NCBI RefSeq assembly: GCF_019967995.1
Contig: NZ_CP065377.1
Location: 2,170,001 to 2,234,000 of the forward strand
Direction: 5' to 3'
Origin: Faecalibacterium prausnitzii
Lineage (GTDB): Bacteria; Bacillota; Clostridia; Oscillospirales; Ruminococcaceae
Length of the DNA: 64,000 nt
Under the pieces are notes generated by a model. The model was not told the origin of the DNA. It did not search any database and saw only the letters and a program-made list of their open reading frames with translations. Both the position numbers and the translations under genes were made by a program. Shown piece by piece: positions 24,915 to 33,093 of this stretch (within the stretch, counting starts at the first letter, position 1; each line of letters opens with the position of its first letter).

Positions 24915-25784
24915 TTATTCGAGATTCAGTTTATGCTTCATCAGCCAGCGGGTCAGGCAGAAGTAGGCCGCCGCGAAGGCCGAGGTCACAACAAAGCAGA
25001 ACAGGTAGCCGGAGACGGCCCCGAACGCTGTGGTCATGGTCTGCATCGGGGTCATTCCATAGGTCACACCGGTCACGTTCACATCGGCCACCCGATAGGT
25101 AATGTCCATGAACAGGTTCACGTGGTTCGTGCCCAGCAGCTTGTCGATCTGGTTCTCCACAACGTTCAGGCCGATAAAGGCGAGGATGCCGGAGACCATC
25201 CCATACTTCCGGAATGGATGGGCGATCATGCAGGCGGCGTAAACGCAGAGGATGAGGTCGGCCAGCCGGGCCAGATTGATGAGGATGGTCCAGAACGTCA
25301 CCAGCCAGAACCTCGCGCCCAGTTCCCCATACAGCATCCCCCACAGCTGCTTCCAGCTGTCCCAGTTCACCGTGCCGAGGACTTCCGCGTCCAGCACACC
25401 GATGCTGACCATCCCTGTGATGCAGACGATGCCCACCAGACCGCTGCACAGCACCCAGACCATGCTGGTGATGAGCTTGGAGAGGATGAGCTGGGTCTCG
25501 GTCACGGGCAGGGTGTGCATCAGGTAGCCTTCACGTCCCAGCAGATTTTTATAAAAGCGCTGGACCGTGCTGACAAAACAGAGCACCGCAATGGCGAAGA
25601 TGACAGAGAGATAGAGGACCATCAGAATGACTTCGAGCCGCCCGAAATTCGTATGGTCGGCCCCTGCATTTTCCTGCCGGAACGAAACGCCCAGCACCAC
25701 GCTCAGCAGCGCCAGCGCCAGATACAGCCCGAAGTACAGGCTTTTGGTGGCCTTGAACTCATATTTCAACAATTGCTTCAGCAT
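24915..25784 (-). CDS. ABC transporter permease of a GntR-controlled module
   Basis: 289 aa with six hydrophobic segments (first at ~16-35, FGLYLALALLSVVLGVSF). The N-terminus MLKQLLKYEFKATKSLY is typical of ABC-2-like permeases of the YtrC/D-like modules. It should pair with the ATPase encoded upstream, whose end overlaps this start by 7 bp. CGGGAGGT precedes the start. Substrate unknown; related modules respond to cell-wall antibiotics. Confidence 0.8.
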   Translation of the reverse strand: MLKQLLKYEFKATKSLYFGLYLALALLSVVLGVSFRQENAGADHTNFGRLEVILMVLYLSVIFAIAVLCFVSTVQRFYKNLLGREGYLMHTLPVTETQLILSKLITSMVWVLCSGLVGIVCITGMVSIGVLDAEVLGTVNWDSWKQLWGMLYGELGARFWLVTFWTILINLARLADLILCVYAACMIAHPFRKYGMVSGILAFIGLNVVENQIDKLLGTNHVNLFMDITYRVADVNVTGVTYGMTPMQTMTTAFGAVSGYLFCFVVTSAFAAAYFCLTRWLMKHKLNLE

Positions 25785-26506
25785 TTGAATACCTCCCGGA
25801 AATACGCATCGACACTCTTGCCCTCAGTCTCGCGGATGTCGTCCACAGCGCGGTGGGCGAAGATTTTGCCGTCCTTCAGGAACACGGCCTCGTCCAGCAC
25901 CGGCTCGATGTCCTCAATGAGATGGGTGGAGATGACGACCGTTGCGTCCTTGCTGTAGTTGGAAATGATCGTGTTCAGGATATAGTCCCGCGCGGCGGGG
26001 TCCACACCGCCGATGGGCTCATCCAGCAGGTAGAGCTTGGCGGCGCGGCTCATAGCCAGCACCAGCTGAACTTTTTCCTTGGTGCCCTTGGAAAGCGTCT
26101 TGAGCCGGGCCTTGGGGTCGATGTTCAGCCGGGCCAGCATCTCGTTGGCTTTGGCGGCATCGAACCCGATGTACGCTTTGGCTTCGCAGGGCGTCCCGTA
26201 GAAATCCCGGAACATGTTCACCAGCTCTTCCACCCGCATCCAGTCGGGGAGCCAATCGGCATCCGGCAGGTAGGAGACGATCTCCTTCGTCTCCGGGCCG
26301 GGGATCATGCCCGCGATCTTCACCACGCCCTCGGTGGGCTGCAGCAGACCGTTTGCCAGTTTGAGCAGCGTGGTCTTGCCGCTGCCGTTCGGGCCCAGCA
26401 GGCCGACGATGCGGCCAAAATCAAGGTTCAGGTCGATGCCGTTCAGGGCGGTCTTCTCTTTCCCATAGGCCTTGGTCAGATGTTCACAGGTCAGGATCTT
26501 ACTCAT
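25778..26506 (-). CDS. ABC transporter ATPase of a GntR-controlled module (YtrB-like)
   Basis: 242 aa. Walker A LLGPNGSGKTTLLKLANGLL (~res 36-55), Q-loop region VSYLPDADWLPDWM, signature LSKGTKEKVQLVLAMSR, Walker B LYLLDEPIGGVDPAARD and His switch VISTHLIED. The signature LSKGTKEK rather than LSGGQ is common in this ABC-2 subfamily. It overlaps the regulator gene upstream by 8 bp and the permease gene downstream by 7 bp, so the three genes form a tightly coupled operon. Confidence 0.9.
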   Translation of the reverse strand: MSKILTCEHLTKAYGKEKTALNGIDLNLDFGRIVGLLGPNGSGKTTLLKLANGLLQPTEGVVKIAGMIPGPETKEIVSYLPDADWLPDWMRVEELVNMFRDFYGTPCEAKAYIGFDAAKANEMLARLNIDPKARLKTLSKGTKEKVQLVLAMSRAAKLYLLDEPIGGVDPAARDYILNTIISNYSKDATVVISTHLIEDIEPVLDEAVFLKDGKIFAHRAVDDIRETEGKSVDAYFREVFKC

Positions 26507-26879
26507 GCTGTTTTCCCTCCGTTTCGTTCCAGCTGCGCAGCAGCTCTGCCGCCTGCTGGGGCGTATAGCCGATGCTGCGCATTTTTTCCAGAAAATCTGC
26601 TGCGATGTTCCGGGCCGCAGACGCCCGCAGTTGTTCGATCAAATCGGTATCCTCCGTTACAAACCGGCCGCTCGTCCGCTCGGTGCGGACCAGGCCCTCG
26701 GCTTCCAGCTGGGCCAGCGCCCGCTGCATCGTGTTGGGGTTGACCCCTGCCGCTGCGGCAAGGTCCCGCACCGAGTCGAGGTGCCCGCCGGGCTGGTAGG
26801 TGCCCGCCAGAATCCTGGCTTTGAGCCGTTCCACCAGCTGGGCATAGATTGGCCGGCTGGAATCAAACTGTTCGCTCAT
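26499..26879 (-). CDS. GntR-family (YtrA subfamily) repressor
   Basis: 126 aa. N-terminal winged helix (~res 10-75) with PIYAQLVERLKARILAGTYQ, SVRDLAAAAGVNPNTMQRAL and LEAEGLVRTERTSGRFVTED, followed by a short ~45-aa helical tail. This is the length of the YtrA subfamily, which lacks a large effector domain and autorepresses its ABC operon. AAGGAG precedes the start. The palindrome at the promoter (26901-26920) is the obvious operator. Confidence 0.92.
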   Translation of the reverse strand: MSEQFDSSRPIYAQLVERLKARILAGTYQPGGHLDSVRDLAAAAGVNPNTMQRALAQLEAEGLVRTERTSGRFVTEDTDLIEQLRASAARNIAADFLEKMRSIGYTPQQAAELLRSWNETEGKQHE

Positions 26880-26900
26880 GGTCTTCTCTCCTTGTGTTAC

Positions 26901-26920
26901 TGTGTTAAGCGCTTAATACA
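26901..26920. promoter_or_regulatory. GntR-type operator palindrome
   Basis: TGTGTTAAGCGCTTAATACA is a 20-bp palindrome with a single mismatched pair. It overlaps the predicted transcription start directly behind the -10 box, so bound repressor would block initiation. Confidence 0.75.
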
Positions 26921-26948
26921 ATAATATACGATTTTGGTTTTTTGTCAA
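26921..26948 (-). promoter_or_regulatory. Promoter of the GntR-ABC operon
   Basis: On the minus strand a consensus TTGACA (26948-26943) and TATTAT (26926-26921) are 16 bp apart. Confidence 0.8.
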
Positions 26949-26980
26949 GGGGGTTTCTGCATTTTCTTCATTCAAAACGC

Positions 26981-27036
26981 AAAAAAACCCCCGAAGAGGC
27001 CGAACGCTTTTGCGTTCGATTCCCTTCGGGGGCTTT
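26981..27036 (-). terminator. Terminator of pnp
   Basis: On the minus strand CCCCCGAAG (27032-27024) pairs with CTTCGGGGG (26996-26988), with an inner CGAACGC-AAAA-GCGTTCG hairpin, followed by seven Ts. Confidence 0.85.
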
Positions 27037-27059
27037 GATTCTTTACGATTCAGCGCGAA

Positions 27060-29204
27060 TCAGCCCTGCTCCTGTGCGGCGCGCTTGGCTTCCAGAGCCA
27101 GGATGGCGTCGCGGCGGCTCAGGTTGATGCGGCCCTGCTGGTCGATGTCCGTGACCTTGACCACGATGGCGTCGCCCACGGCCACCACATCTTCCACCCG
27201 CTCGACACGCTTGGTGTCCAGCTTGGAGATGTGGACGAGGCCCTCTTTGCCCGGTGCGATCTCGACGAAGGCACCGAAGTTCATCAGGCGGGTGACCTTG
27301 CCCTTGTAGATGGCACCGATCTCCGGGTCCTCCACGATGGTCTTGATGGTGAAGATGGCGCGCTTTGCATCCTCCTGATCGACCGCAGAGACGAAGACGT
27401 GGCCGTCCTCCTGCACATCGATCTTGCAGTTGCAGGTCGCGCAGATGTCCTGAATGACCTTGCCGCCCTTGCCGATGACGTCCTTGATCTTATCGGTGGG
27501 GATCATCATGCTGAACATCTTGGGGGCCCAGCGGCTCAGCTCGTGGCGCGGCTCAGCGATGACAGGCTTGATGATCTCGTCCAGGATGTACAGACGGCCC
27601 TTGCGGCACTTCTCAAAGGCCTCGGCGATGATGTCGTAGGTCAGGCCGTCGATCTTGATGTCCATCTGGATGGCGGTGATGCCCTTGCGGGTGCCGCCGA
27701 CCTTGAAGTCCATGTCGCCGTGGAAGTCCTCGACGCCCTGAATGTCCAGCATGGTCATCCAGCGGTCGCCCTCGGTGATGAGGCCGCAGGAGATGCCGGC
27801 GACCGGAGCCTTGATGGGCACACCGGCGTCCATCAGCGCCAGCGTGGAACCGCAGATGGAAGCCTGCGAGGTGGAGCCGTTGGAGCTCAGGACTTCGGAC
27901 ACGCAGCGGATGGTGTAGGGGAACTCCTCCAGAGAGGGCAGCACCGGCACAAGGGCGCGCTCGGCCAGTGCGCCGTGGCCGATCTCGCGGCGGCCGGGGC
28001 TGCGGGGTGCGCGGGCCTCGCCGACCGAGTACGGCGGGAAGTTGTAGTGGTGGATGTAGCGCTTGGTCTGCTCATCGGTCAGGTCATCCATGAGCTGGTT
28101 GTCCTTGGTGCCGCCCAGGGTGCAGGTGGTCAGCACCTGGGTCTGGCCGCGGGTGAACATGCCGGAGCCATGGACGCGGGGCAGGATGCCCACTTCTGCG
28201 GCCAGCGGGCGGATCTCGTTGATGCCGCGGCCATCCACGCGCTTGCCCTCATCGAGCAGCCAGCGGCGGACGACGTACTTCTGCATCTTGTAGCTGACGA
28301 GGTCGAGGTCTGCATCGCTCAGGTCGGGGTACTCTGCGGCGATCTTGTCCAGGATGGGCAGCAGCGCGGCATCGCGGACGTTCTTGTCGTCGGTGTCCAT
28401 CGCAGCCTTGAAGTCGTCCAGATACTTCTCCTTGATGGCATGGAAGACGTCCATATCCAGGCCCACGACCTGGAAGTCGATCTTCGGCTTGCCGCGCTCG
28501 GCCACGATCTCGTTGATGAACGCGATGGTCTTCTTGATCTCCACATGCGCCGCCTTGATGGCGTTCAGCATGGTGTCCTCATCGACCTCGTTGGCACCGG
28601 CTTCGATCATGACGATCTTGTCCATGGTGGCAGCCACGGTCAGGGCCAGGTCGCTCTTTTTGCGCTGCTCCTGGGTCGGGTTCAGGACGATCTCACCGTC
28701 CACCAGGCCGACCTGAACGCCGCCGATGGGGCCGTTCCAGGGGATCTCCGACACAGCGGTGACGAGGGATGCGCCGATCATACCGGCGATCTCCGGGCTG
28801 CAGTCCGGGTCCAGGCTCATGACGGTCATGGTGATGCAGACATCGTTGCGCATCTCCTTGGGGAACAGCGGGCGCATGGGGCGGTCCACAACACGGCTGG
28901 TGAGGATGGCGCGCTCACCGGGGCGGCCCTCGCGGCGCATGAAGCTGCCGGGGATGCGGCCTGCGGCGTAGAGCTTCTCCTCATACTCGACATTCAGGGG
29001 GAAGAAATCCACACCTTCGCGAGGCTTGGGGCTCATGACCACGTTGCACATCACGCAGGTCTCGCCGTAGCGGATGAGGGCGCTTGCGTTGGACAGGCCG
29101 CACATCTTGCCCATCTCGACCTTGAAGGGCCGGCCAGCCAGCGTCGTCTCGTAGACCTTGAAGTTCTCAAAGGTCTCTTTGCGGGAACCAAATTCAATTG
29201 CCAT
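27060..29204 (-). CDS. pnp: Polyribonucleotide nucleotidyltransferase (PNPase)
   Basis: 714 aa from ATG 29204, supported by AAAGGAGG; the open frame extends upstream but without a ribosome binding site. Two RNase PH core domains (~res 10-220 and 310-540, FFPLNVEYEEKLYAAGRIPGS, then LPRVHGSGMFTRGQTQVL) are separated by the helical linker. They are followed by a KH domain (IGKGGKVIQDICATCNCKID, ~res 565) and an S1 domain (YKGKVTRLMNFGAFVEI, ~630). It degrades RNA 3' to 5' phosphorolytically and joins RNA turnover complexes. As in many bacteria it lies just downstream of rpsO, with an intrinsic terminator between that may act as an attenuator. Confidence 0.97.
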   Translation of the reverse strand: MAIEFGSRKETFENFKVYETTLAGRPFKVEMGKMCGLSNASALIRYGETCVMCNVVMSPKPREGVDFFPLNVEYEEKLYAAGRIPGSFMRREGRPGERAILTSRVVDRPMRPLFPKEMRNDVCITMTVMSLDPDCSPEIAGMIGASLVTAVSEIPWNGPIGGVQVGLVDGEIVLNPTQEQRKKSDLALTVAATMDKIVMIEAGANEVDEDTMLNAIKAAHVEIKKTIAFINEIVAERGKPKIDFQVVGLDMDVFHAIKEKYLDDFKAAMDTDDKNVRDAALLPILDKIAAEYPDLSDADLDLVSYKMQKYVVRRWLLDEGKRVDGRGINEIRPLAAEVGILPRVHGSGMFTRGQTQVLTTCTLGGTKDNQLMDDLTDEQTKRYIHHYNFPPYSVGEARAPRSPGRREIGHGALAERALVPVLPSLEEFPYTIRCVSEVLSSNGSTSQASICGSTLALMDAGVPIKAPVAGISCGLITEGDRWMTMLDIQGVEDFHGDMDFKVGGTRKGITAIQMDIKIDGLTYDIIAEAFEKCRKGRLYILDEIIKPVIAEPRHELSRWAPKMFSMMIPTDKIKDVIGKGGKVIQDICATCNCKIDVQEDGHVFVSAVDQEDAKRAIFTIKTIVEDPEIGAIYKGKVTRLMNFGAFVEIAPGKEGLVHISKLDTKRVERVEDVVAVGDAIVVKVTDIDQQGRINLSRRDAILALEAKRAAQEQG

Positions 29205-29364
29205 TTGGTTTGCCTCCTTTGTCCTTTTAGCGGTTTTTATCTTCCAAAAGGCTGCCCGCCGCGCATCATAGCAATAAATCCAGCGCCCGTGCAGACCGCC
29301 CCAACGGGCGGGCACAGGCGTTCGATTTACTGCTGCAACACGCAGCAGCGGCCGTTTGTTCCAC

Positions 29365-29408
29365 AAAAAAGCAAAGGGCAGGCACCACAGCTGCGGTACC
29401 TGCCCTCT
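29365..29408 (-). terminator. Terminator between rpsO and pnp
   Basis: On the minus strand AGGGCAGGTACC pairs with GGTGCCTGCCCT and is followed by TTGCTTTTTT. Read-through would supply pnp. Confidence 0.8.
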
Positions 29409-29416
29409 GTTTTCTA

Positions 29417-29671
29417 TTACTTACGCAGACCCAGGGTTGCGATCAGAGCACGGTAACGCTCGATGTCCTTCTTCTGGAGGTAGGCCAGCAGATTGCGGCG
29501 GCGGCCAACCATCTTCATCAGACCACGGCGGCTGTGGTGATCGTTCGGGTTCTTCTTCAGATGCTCGTTCAGCTCATTGATGTGAGCGGTCAGCAGAGCG
29601 ACCTGAACTTCGGGGGAGCCAGTGTCCTTCTCGGTCAGAGCGACTTTGGCCATAACTTCCTGCTTGTTCAT
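29417..29671 (-). CDS. rpsO: 30S ribosomal protein S15
   Basis: 84 aa. The family core [20 protein letters not shown] (~res 17-36), [20 protein letters not shown] and [20 protein letters not shown] is complete. It binds the central domain of 16S rRNA and bridges to 23S rRNA. AGAGGT precedes ATG 29671; an ATG six codons in could also be used. It is separately transcribed from a good promoter at 29783. Confidence 0.97.
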   Translation of the reverse strand: MNKQEVMAKVALTEKDTGSPEVQVALLTAHINELNEHLKKNPNDHHSRRGLMKMVGRRRNLLAYLQKKDIERYRALIATLGLRK

Positions 29672-29782
29672 AGTAACAGTACCTCTTTATAAAATTTTAT
29701 TTGCCGTCAGCACAGAATGCGGGAAAAACGGTACTCCCAAAAAATGGGCATACTCCCAGCCCCGTGCTGCGGTAACAAAGCT

Positions 29783-29811
29783 AGTATAACAGAAACCAAC
29801 GTAAAAAGCAA
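29783..29811 (-). promoter_or_regulatory. Promoter of rpsO
   Basis: On the minus strand TTGCTT (29811-29806) and TATACT (29788-29783) are 17 bp apart, with TG one base before the -10. Confidence 0.8.
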
Positions 29812-29852
29812 GAAAAAATTCTCCATTCTGTGCTTTCTTCTCCGGCTCACGC

Positions 29853-30776
29853 TCAGGCCTCTGCCCGGAAATACGCCTGCGCCCGCTCGGCTGCATGGTT
29901 GATGCAGGCTTTCAGCTCGTCCAGCGTATCGAATTTTTTGCTGGGGCTGAGGTACGCGTGGAACTCCACCACCGGGTCGGTGCCGTAAAGGTCGCCGGAA
30001 AAGCCGGGGATGAAGGTCTCGCAGGTCACCTTGGAGGGGTCATCGTTGACGGTAGGCCGGGTGCCAAGCCCGGTGGCCGAGGGATACCAGACATCACCGA
30101 TCTTCGTGCGGGTGATGTAGATGCCGAAGCGCGGCAGCTGGAAACCCTGCGGGTAGAGCTGGTTGATGGTGGGCACCCCCAGCGTATGGCCGAGGCCCGC
30201 CCCATGCTGCACCGCAAAGCGGATGGCGTAGGGCATCCCCAGCATGGCGTTGGCCGCCGGGATGTCGCCGCCCTCCAGCGCCGTGCGGATGCGGGTGGAG
30301 GACACCGGCTTTTCCTCAAACTGGGCCATCGGCACCACCACGACCTCCACGCCCAGCGGGGCGCAGAGCCTGCGCAGCAGATCCGGGTCGCCCGCTGCCT
30401 TTGCCCCGAAGGTAAAGTTCTCGCCGCAGAACAGTGCCCTTGCATGGCAGTCCTGCACGATGCCGTACACGAACTGTTCCGGCGTCATCGCGCGGATCTC
30501 TTCAAAGTCCGGGCAGAGGTAATATTCCACCCCAAGGCTTTCGATCAGGGCGTGCTTGTCCTCGGTGGAGAGCAGGCGCTTGCCCTTCATCTTATTGTCG
30601 GCCGGCAGCCGGAAGGTGAACACCGCCGGGGCCGCACCGTGTTCTCTGGCCCACTGGACGGCCCCGTTGATCACGGCACGGTGGCCGATGTGGATGCCGT
30701 CAAAAAAGCCCATGGCGACGGCAGTGCCGCCCTCGTGTTCCAGCGCCAGCGGCGAAAGAGAGGATAAGATCTGCAT
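29853..30776 (-). CDS. ribF: Bifunctional riboflavin kinase / FAD synthetase
   Basis: 307 aa from ATG 30776 (AAGGAA upstream; a TTG one codon earlier is possible). The N-terminal FAD synthetase nucleotidyltransferase domain shows MGFFDGIHIGHRAVI (HxGH-like motif, ~res 22-36) and the ...SSTRIRTALEGGDI motif near 160. The C-terminal riboflavin kinase domain (~185-300) shows GHTLGVPTINQLYPQGFQLP and TFIPGFSGDLYG. It converts riboflavin to FMN and FAD. It lies 21 bp downstream of truB in the translation operon. Confidence 0.95.
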   Translation of the reverse strand: MQILSSLSPLALEHEGGTAVAMGFFDGIHIGHRAVINGAVQWAREHGAAPAVFTFRLPADNKMKGKRLLSTEDKHALIESLGVEYYLCPDFEEIRAMTPEQFVYGIVQDCHARALFCGENFTFGAKAAGDPDLLRRLCAPLGVEVVVVPMAQFEEKPVSSTRIRTALEGGDIPAANAMLGMPYAIRFAVQHGAGLGHTLGVPTINQLYPQGFQLPRFGIYITRTKIGDVWYPSATGLGTRPTVNDDPSKVTCETFIPGFSGDLYGTDPVVEFHAYLSPSKKFDTLDELKACINHAAERAQAYFRAEA

Positions 30777-30797
30777 CAAATTTTGTTCCTTTTTGTG

Positions 30798-31682
30798 TTA
30801 GTTTCGCTCCACAAAGAGCTTTTCGACTCGGAGCACTCCGCCCACGATGTTGGCAAGGCCCAGAAACTGCCCGGCCTCGTTCCGGACGCGGTAGCGCCCG
30901 TCGGCGGCGGGGTAGCGGCTGGTGGGGCAGCCGTTGTAGAGGTGCTGTTCCACCTTAGGGGCCACCGTCAGCAGCGGCAGCGAGGCAAAGACGCTCTCCA
31001 CCGGCAGCATCAGCGCTTCCAGCGCCGCAGGGCCTGCGTCCTTTGCCGCCTGGATCTCCTCCAGCGTGTGGGCGTCGGCCTCGGTGTAAACACCGGCGGC
31101 CACCCGGCGCAGGGCGCTCATGGTGCCCTTCTGGCCCATGGCGGCGGCGATGTCCTCCAGCAGAACGCGGATATACGTGCCCTTGGAGCAGCGCACCGTC
31201 AGGGTGTATTCGTTCTCTGCCGGGCTGCCCTCGTACTCGATGTGCAGGATCTCGATGGGGCGGGCCTTCCGCTCCACCTCGATGCCCTGCCGCGCCATTT
31301 TATAGAGCGGCTGGCCGTTGATCTTGACGGCCGAGTACATGGGCGGCGTCTGCATCTGGGGGCCGATGAACTGCGGGAGCACATCCAGCAGCTCCTTCTC
31401 CCCTGCCGTGACCGGGGCCGTTTCCAGCACCGTACCGGTGCTGTCGCCAGTATCGGTGCGGGCCCCCAGCCGCAGCACGGCGCGGTAGGCCTTGGTGTGG
31501 TCCAGCTGCAGGTCTACGGCCTTGCTGGCCCCGCCGCAGAACACCGGCAGCACCCCGGTGGCCATGGGGTCCAGCGTACCGCTGTGGCCCAGCTTCCGGG
31601 TGCCCAGGATGCCCCGCAGCTTTGCGATGACGTCAAAGCTGGTCCAGTCGGTGGGCTTGTCAACGATGAGGATGCCCTGCAT
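30798..31682 (-). CDS. truB: tRNA pseudouridine(55) synthase
   Basis: 294 aa. Catalytic Asp38 in GHSGTLDPMATGVLPV, KAYRAVLRLGARTDTGDSTG and the PPMYSAVKINGQPLYKMAR motif identify TruB, which modifies U55 of the T-loop. AGGAGG lies before the start, and its ATG directly adjoins the stop of the DHH phosphoesterase gene. Confidence 0.96.
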   Translation of the reverse strand: MQGILIVDKPTDWTSFDVIAKLRGILGTRKLGHSGTLDPMATGVLPVFCGGASKAVDLQLDHTKAYRAVLRLGARTDTGDSTGTVLETAPVTAGEKELLDVLPQFIGPQMQTPPMYSAVKINGQPLYKMARQGIEVERKARPIEILHIEYEGSPAENEYTLTVRCSKGTYIRVLLEDIAAAMGQKGTMSALRRVAAGVYTEADAHTLEEIQAAKDAGPAALEALMLPVESVFASLPLLTVAPKVEQHLYNGCPTSRYPAADGRYRVRNEAGQFLGLANIVGGVLRVEKLFVERN

Positions 31683-32669
31683 TTATTCGCCCTCCTGCGG
31701 CTGTTTTTCTGCGTCCAGCACGGCTTCCACCTCAGCCAGGATCGCGCTCTTGGCGTTGTCCAGGTTGCCCAGCAGCTCACAGCCCGCAGCGCGGGTGTGG
31801 CCGCCGCCGCCCAGACGCCGCGCGATGGCGCAGGCGTCCACACCCCTGGCGGTGCGCACACTGATGCGGTAGCTGCCGCCGGGCTGCTGACGCAGGGTCA
31901 GGCCGACCTTGACGCCCTCGATGCTGATGGGCAGGCTGGTCAGCTCTTCGAGGTCGGCGGGGTCTACGCCGCTCTGCTCGATCTCATCGCGTGTGAGGTA
32001 GATGAGGGCGCAGCGACCGTCCAGATGATATTCCAGATGGTTGCGCGCGATCCGCTCCGCCTCCATCCGCTCGCGGGGCTTGGTGTCGAAGAGCAGCGTG
32101 TTCAGCTCTTCCACCCGCGCCCCTGCTTCCATCAGTTTGGCCGCCACGATGTGGGTGCGGGCCGTGGTGGAAGAGAACCGGAAGCAGCCGGTGTCCGTGG
32201 ACAGACCGGTATAAAGGCAGTTGGCGATGTGCGGGGTCAGGTCCACGCCCATGGCGCAGAGCACCTCGTACAGCAGCTCTGCCGCTGCCGCTGCCGTGCC
32301 GTCCAGCAGGGTGAACTCGGCATAGCCGCTGTTGCCCGCATGGTGGTCGATGCAGAGATCGACGTGGCGGCTGAACTGCGGCATCCCGTTGTTCTCGCCG
32401 AAGAGCTGGAGGCTTGCCACGTCCACGGCCACGACGATCTGAGGTTCGAACTCGCCTTTGTACAGACGCGGGTTGGTAAACGCATACCGGCTGGGAATGG
32501 GGTCGGAGCAGAGCACCGCCGCTGTTTTGTCCAGCGCACTGAGCGCGTAGTACAGGGCGCTGCCGCAGCCAACGGTATCCCCATCCGGGTTTTTGTGGCA
32601 CAGAATCAAAATGTCGTCCGCAGTCAGGAGCTTTTCGGCCATCTGCTGCACATTCAACTGTTCTGTCAT
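31683..32669 (-). CDS. nrnA: DHH/DHHA1 phosphoesterase (NrnA-like)
   Basis: 328 aa from ATG 32669, which has AAAGGATGG at suitable distance; an ATG 12 bases upstream lies too close to it. Metal motifs of the DHH family are visible: CHKNPDGDTVG (motif I, ~res 28), DVASLQLF (II), and DLCIDHHAGN (DHH, ~113). The C-terminal DHHA1 motif is GGGHTRAAGCEL. NrnA hydrolyses nano-RNA and pAp, and related enzymes cleave pApA from c-di-AMP. Position between rbfA and truB is the usual one in Firmicutes. Confidence 0.92.
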   Translation of the reverse strand: MTEQLNVQQMAEKLLTADDILILCHKNPDGDTVGCGSALYYALSALDKTAAVLCSDPIPSRYAFTNPRLYKGEFEPQIVVAVDVASLQLFGENNGMPQFSRHVDLCIDHHAGNSGYAEFTLLDGTAAAAAELLYEVLCAMGVDLTPHIANCLYTGLSTDTGCFRFSSTTARTHIVAAKLMEAGARVEELNTLLFDTKPRERMEAERIARNHLEYHLDGRCALIYLTRDEIEQSGVDPADLEELTSLPISIEGVKVGLTLRQQPGGSYRISVRTARGVDACAIARRLGGGGHTRAAGCELLGNLDNAKSAILAEVEAVLDAEKQPQEGE

Positions 32670-32697
32670 CCCATGATCCATCCTTTCCGCAGGCTGT

Positions 32698-33078
32698 TTA
32701 TTCCTCGGTCTGCGACGGCTGTTCGCTGTCGCCGTTGACGTTCAGCTCACGGAGCAGCTCATTGATGTGGGCTGCATAGGCTGCGCCGTCATCCTCCACG
32801 AAGATGAAGCGCGGAGCTTTGCGGATGTGCATCTTCTTGCTCACTTCGGTGCGCACATGGCCGGAAGCGCGGTTCAGCGCCTCGATGGCGGGCTTGGGGC
32901 CGTCGGCACGGCCCATCACGCTCACATAGACCTTGGCGACATCCAGGTCGGGCGTCACATCCAGACGGGTGACGGTCAGCAGACCGCCCTCCAGGCGCGG
33001 GTCCTTCAGCCGCCCGATGATGGCGATGAGCTCACGCTTCATATCCTGGGCAAGACGCCCCATATTTTTCTGAGACAT
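32698..33078 (-). CDS. rbfA: 30S ribosome-binding factor A
   Basis: 126 aa with the compact KH-like fold of RbfA: RLAQDMKRELIAIIGRLKDP at the N-terminus, then VTRLDVTPDLDVAKVYVSVM and RTEVSKKMHIRKAPRFIFVE. It assists late 16S rRNA 5' end maturation. It starts 15 bp after infB ends; the C-terminal 20 residues are acidic and unstructured. Confidence 0.95.
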   Translation of the reverse strand: MSQKNMGRLAQDMKRELIAIIGRLKDPRLEGGLLTVTRLDVTPDLDVAKVYVSVMGRADGPKPAIEALNRASGHVRTEVSKKMHIRKAPRFIFVEDDGAAYAAHINELLRELNVNGDSEQPSQTEE

Positions 33079-33093
33079 TCGGTTTCTCCTTAT

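Noticed and set aside
27231..29456. 741-codon open frame on the plus strand
   Set aside because: Antisense to pnp.
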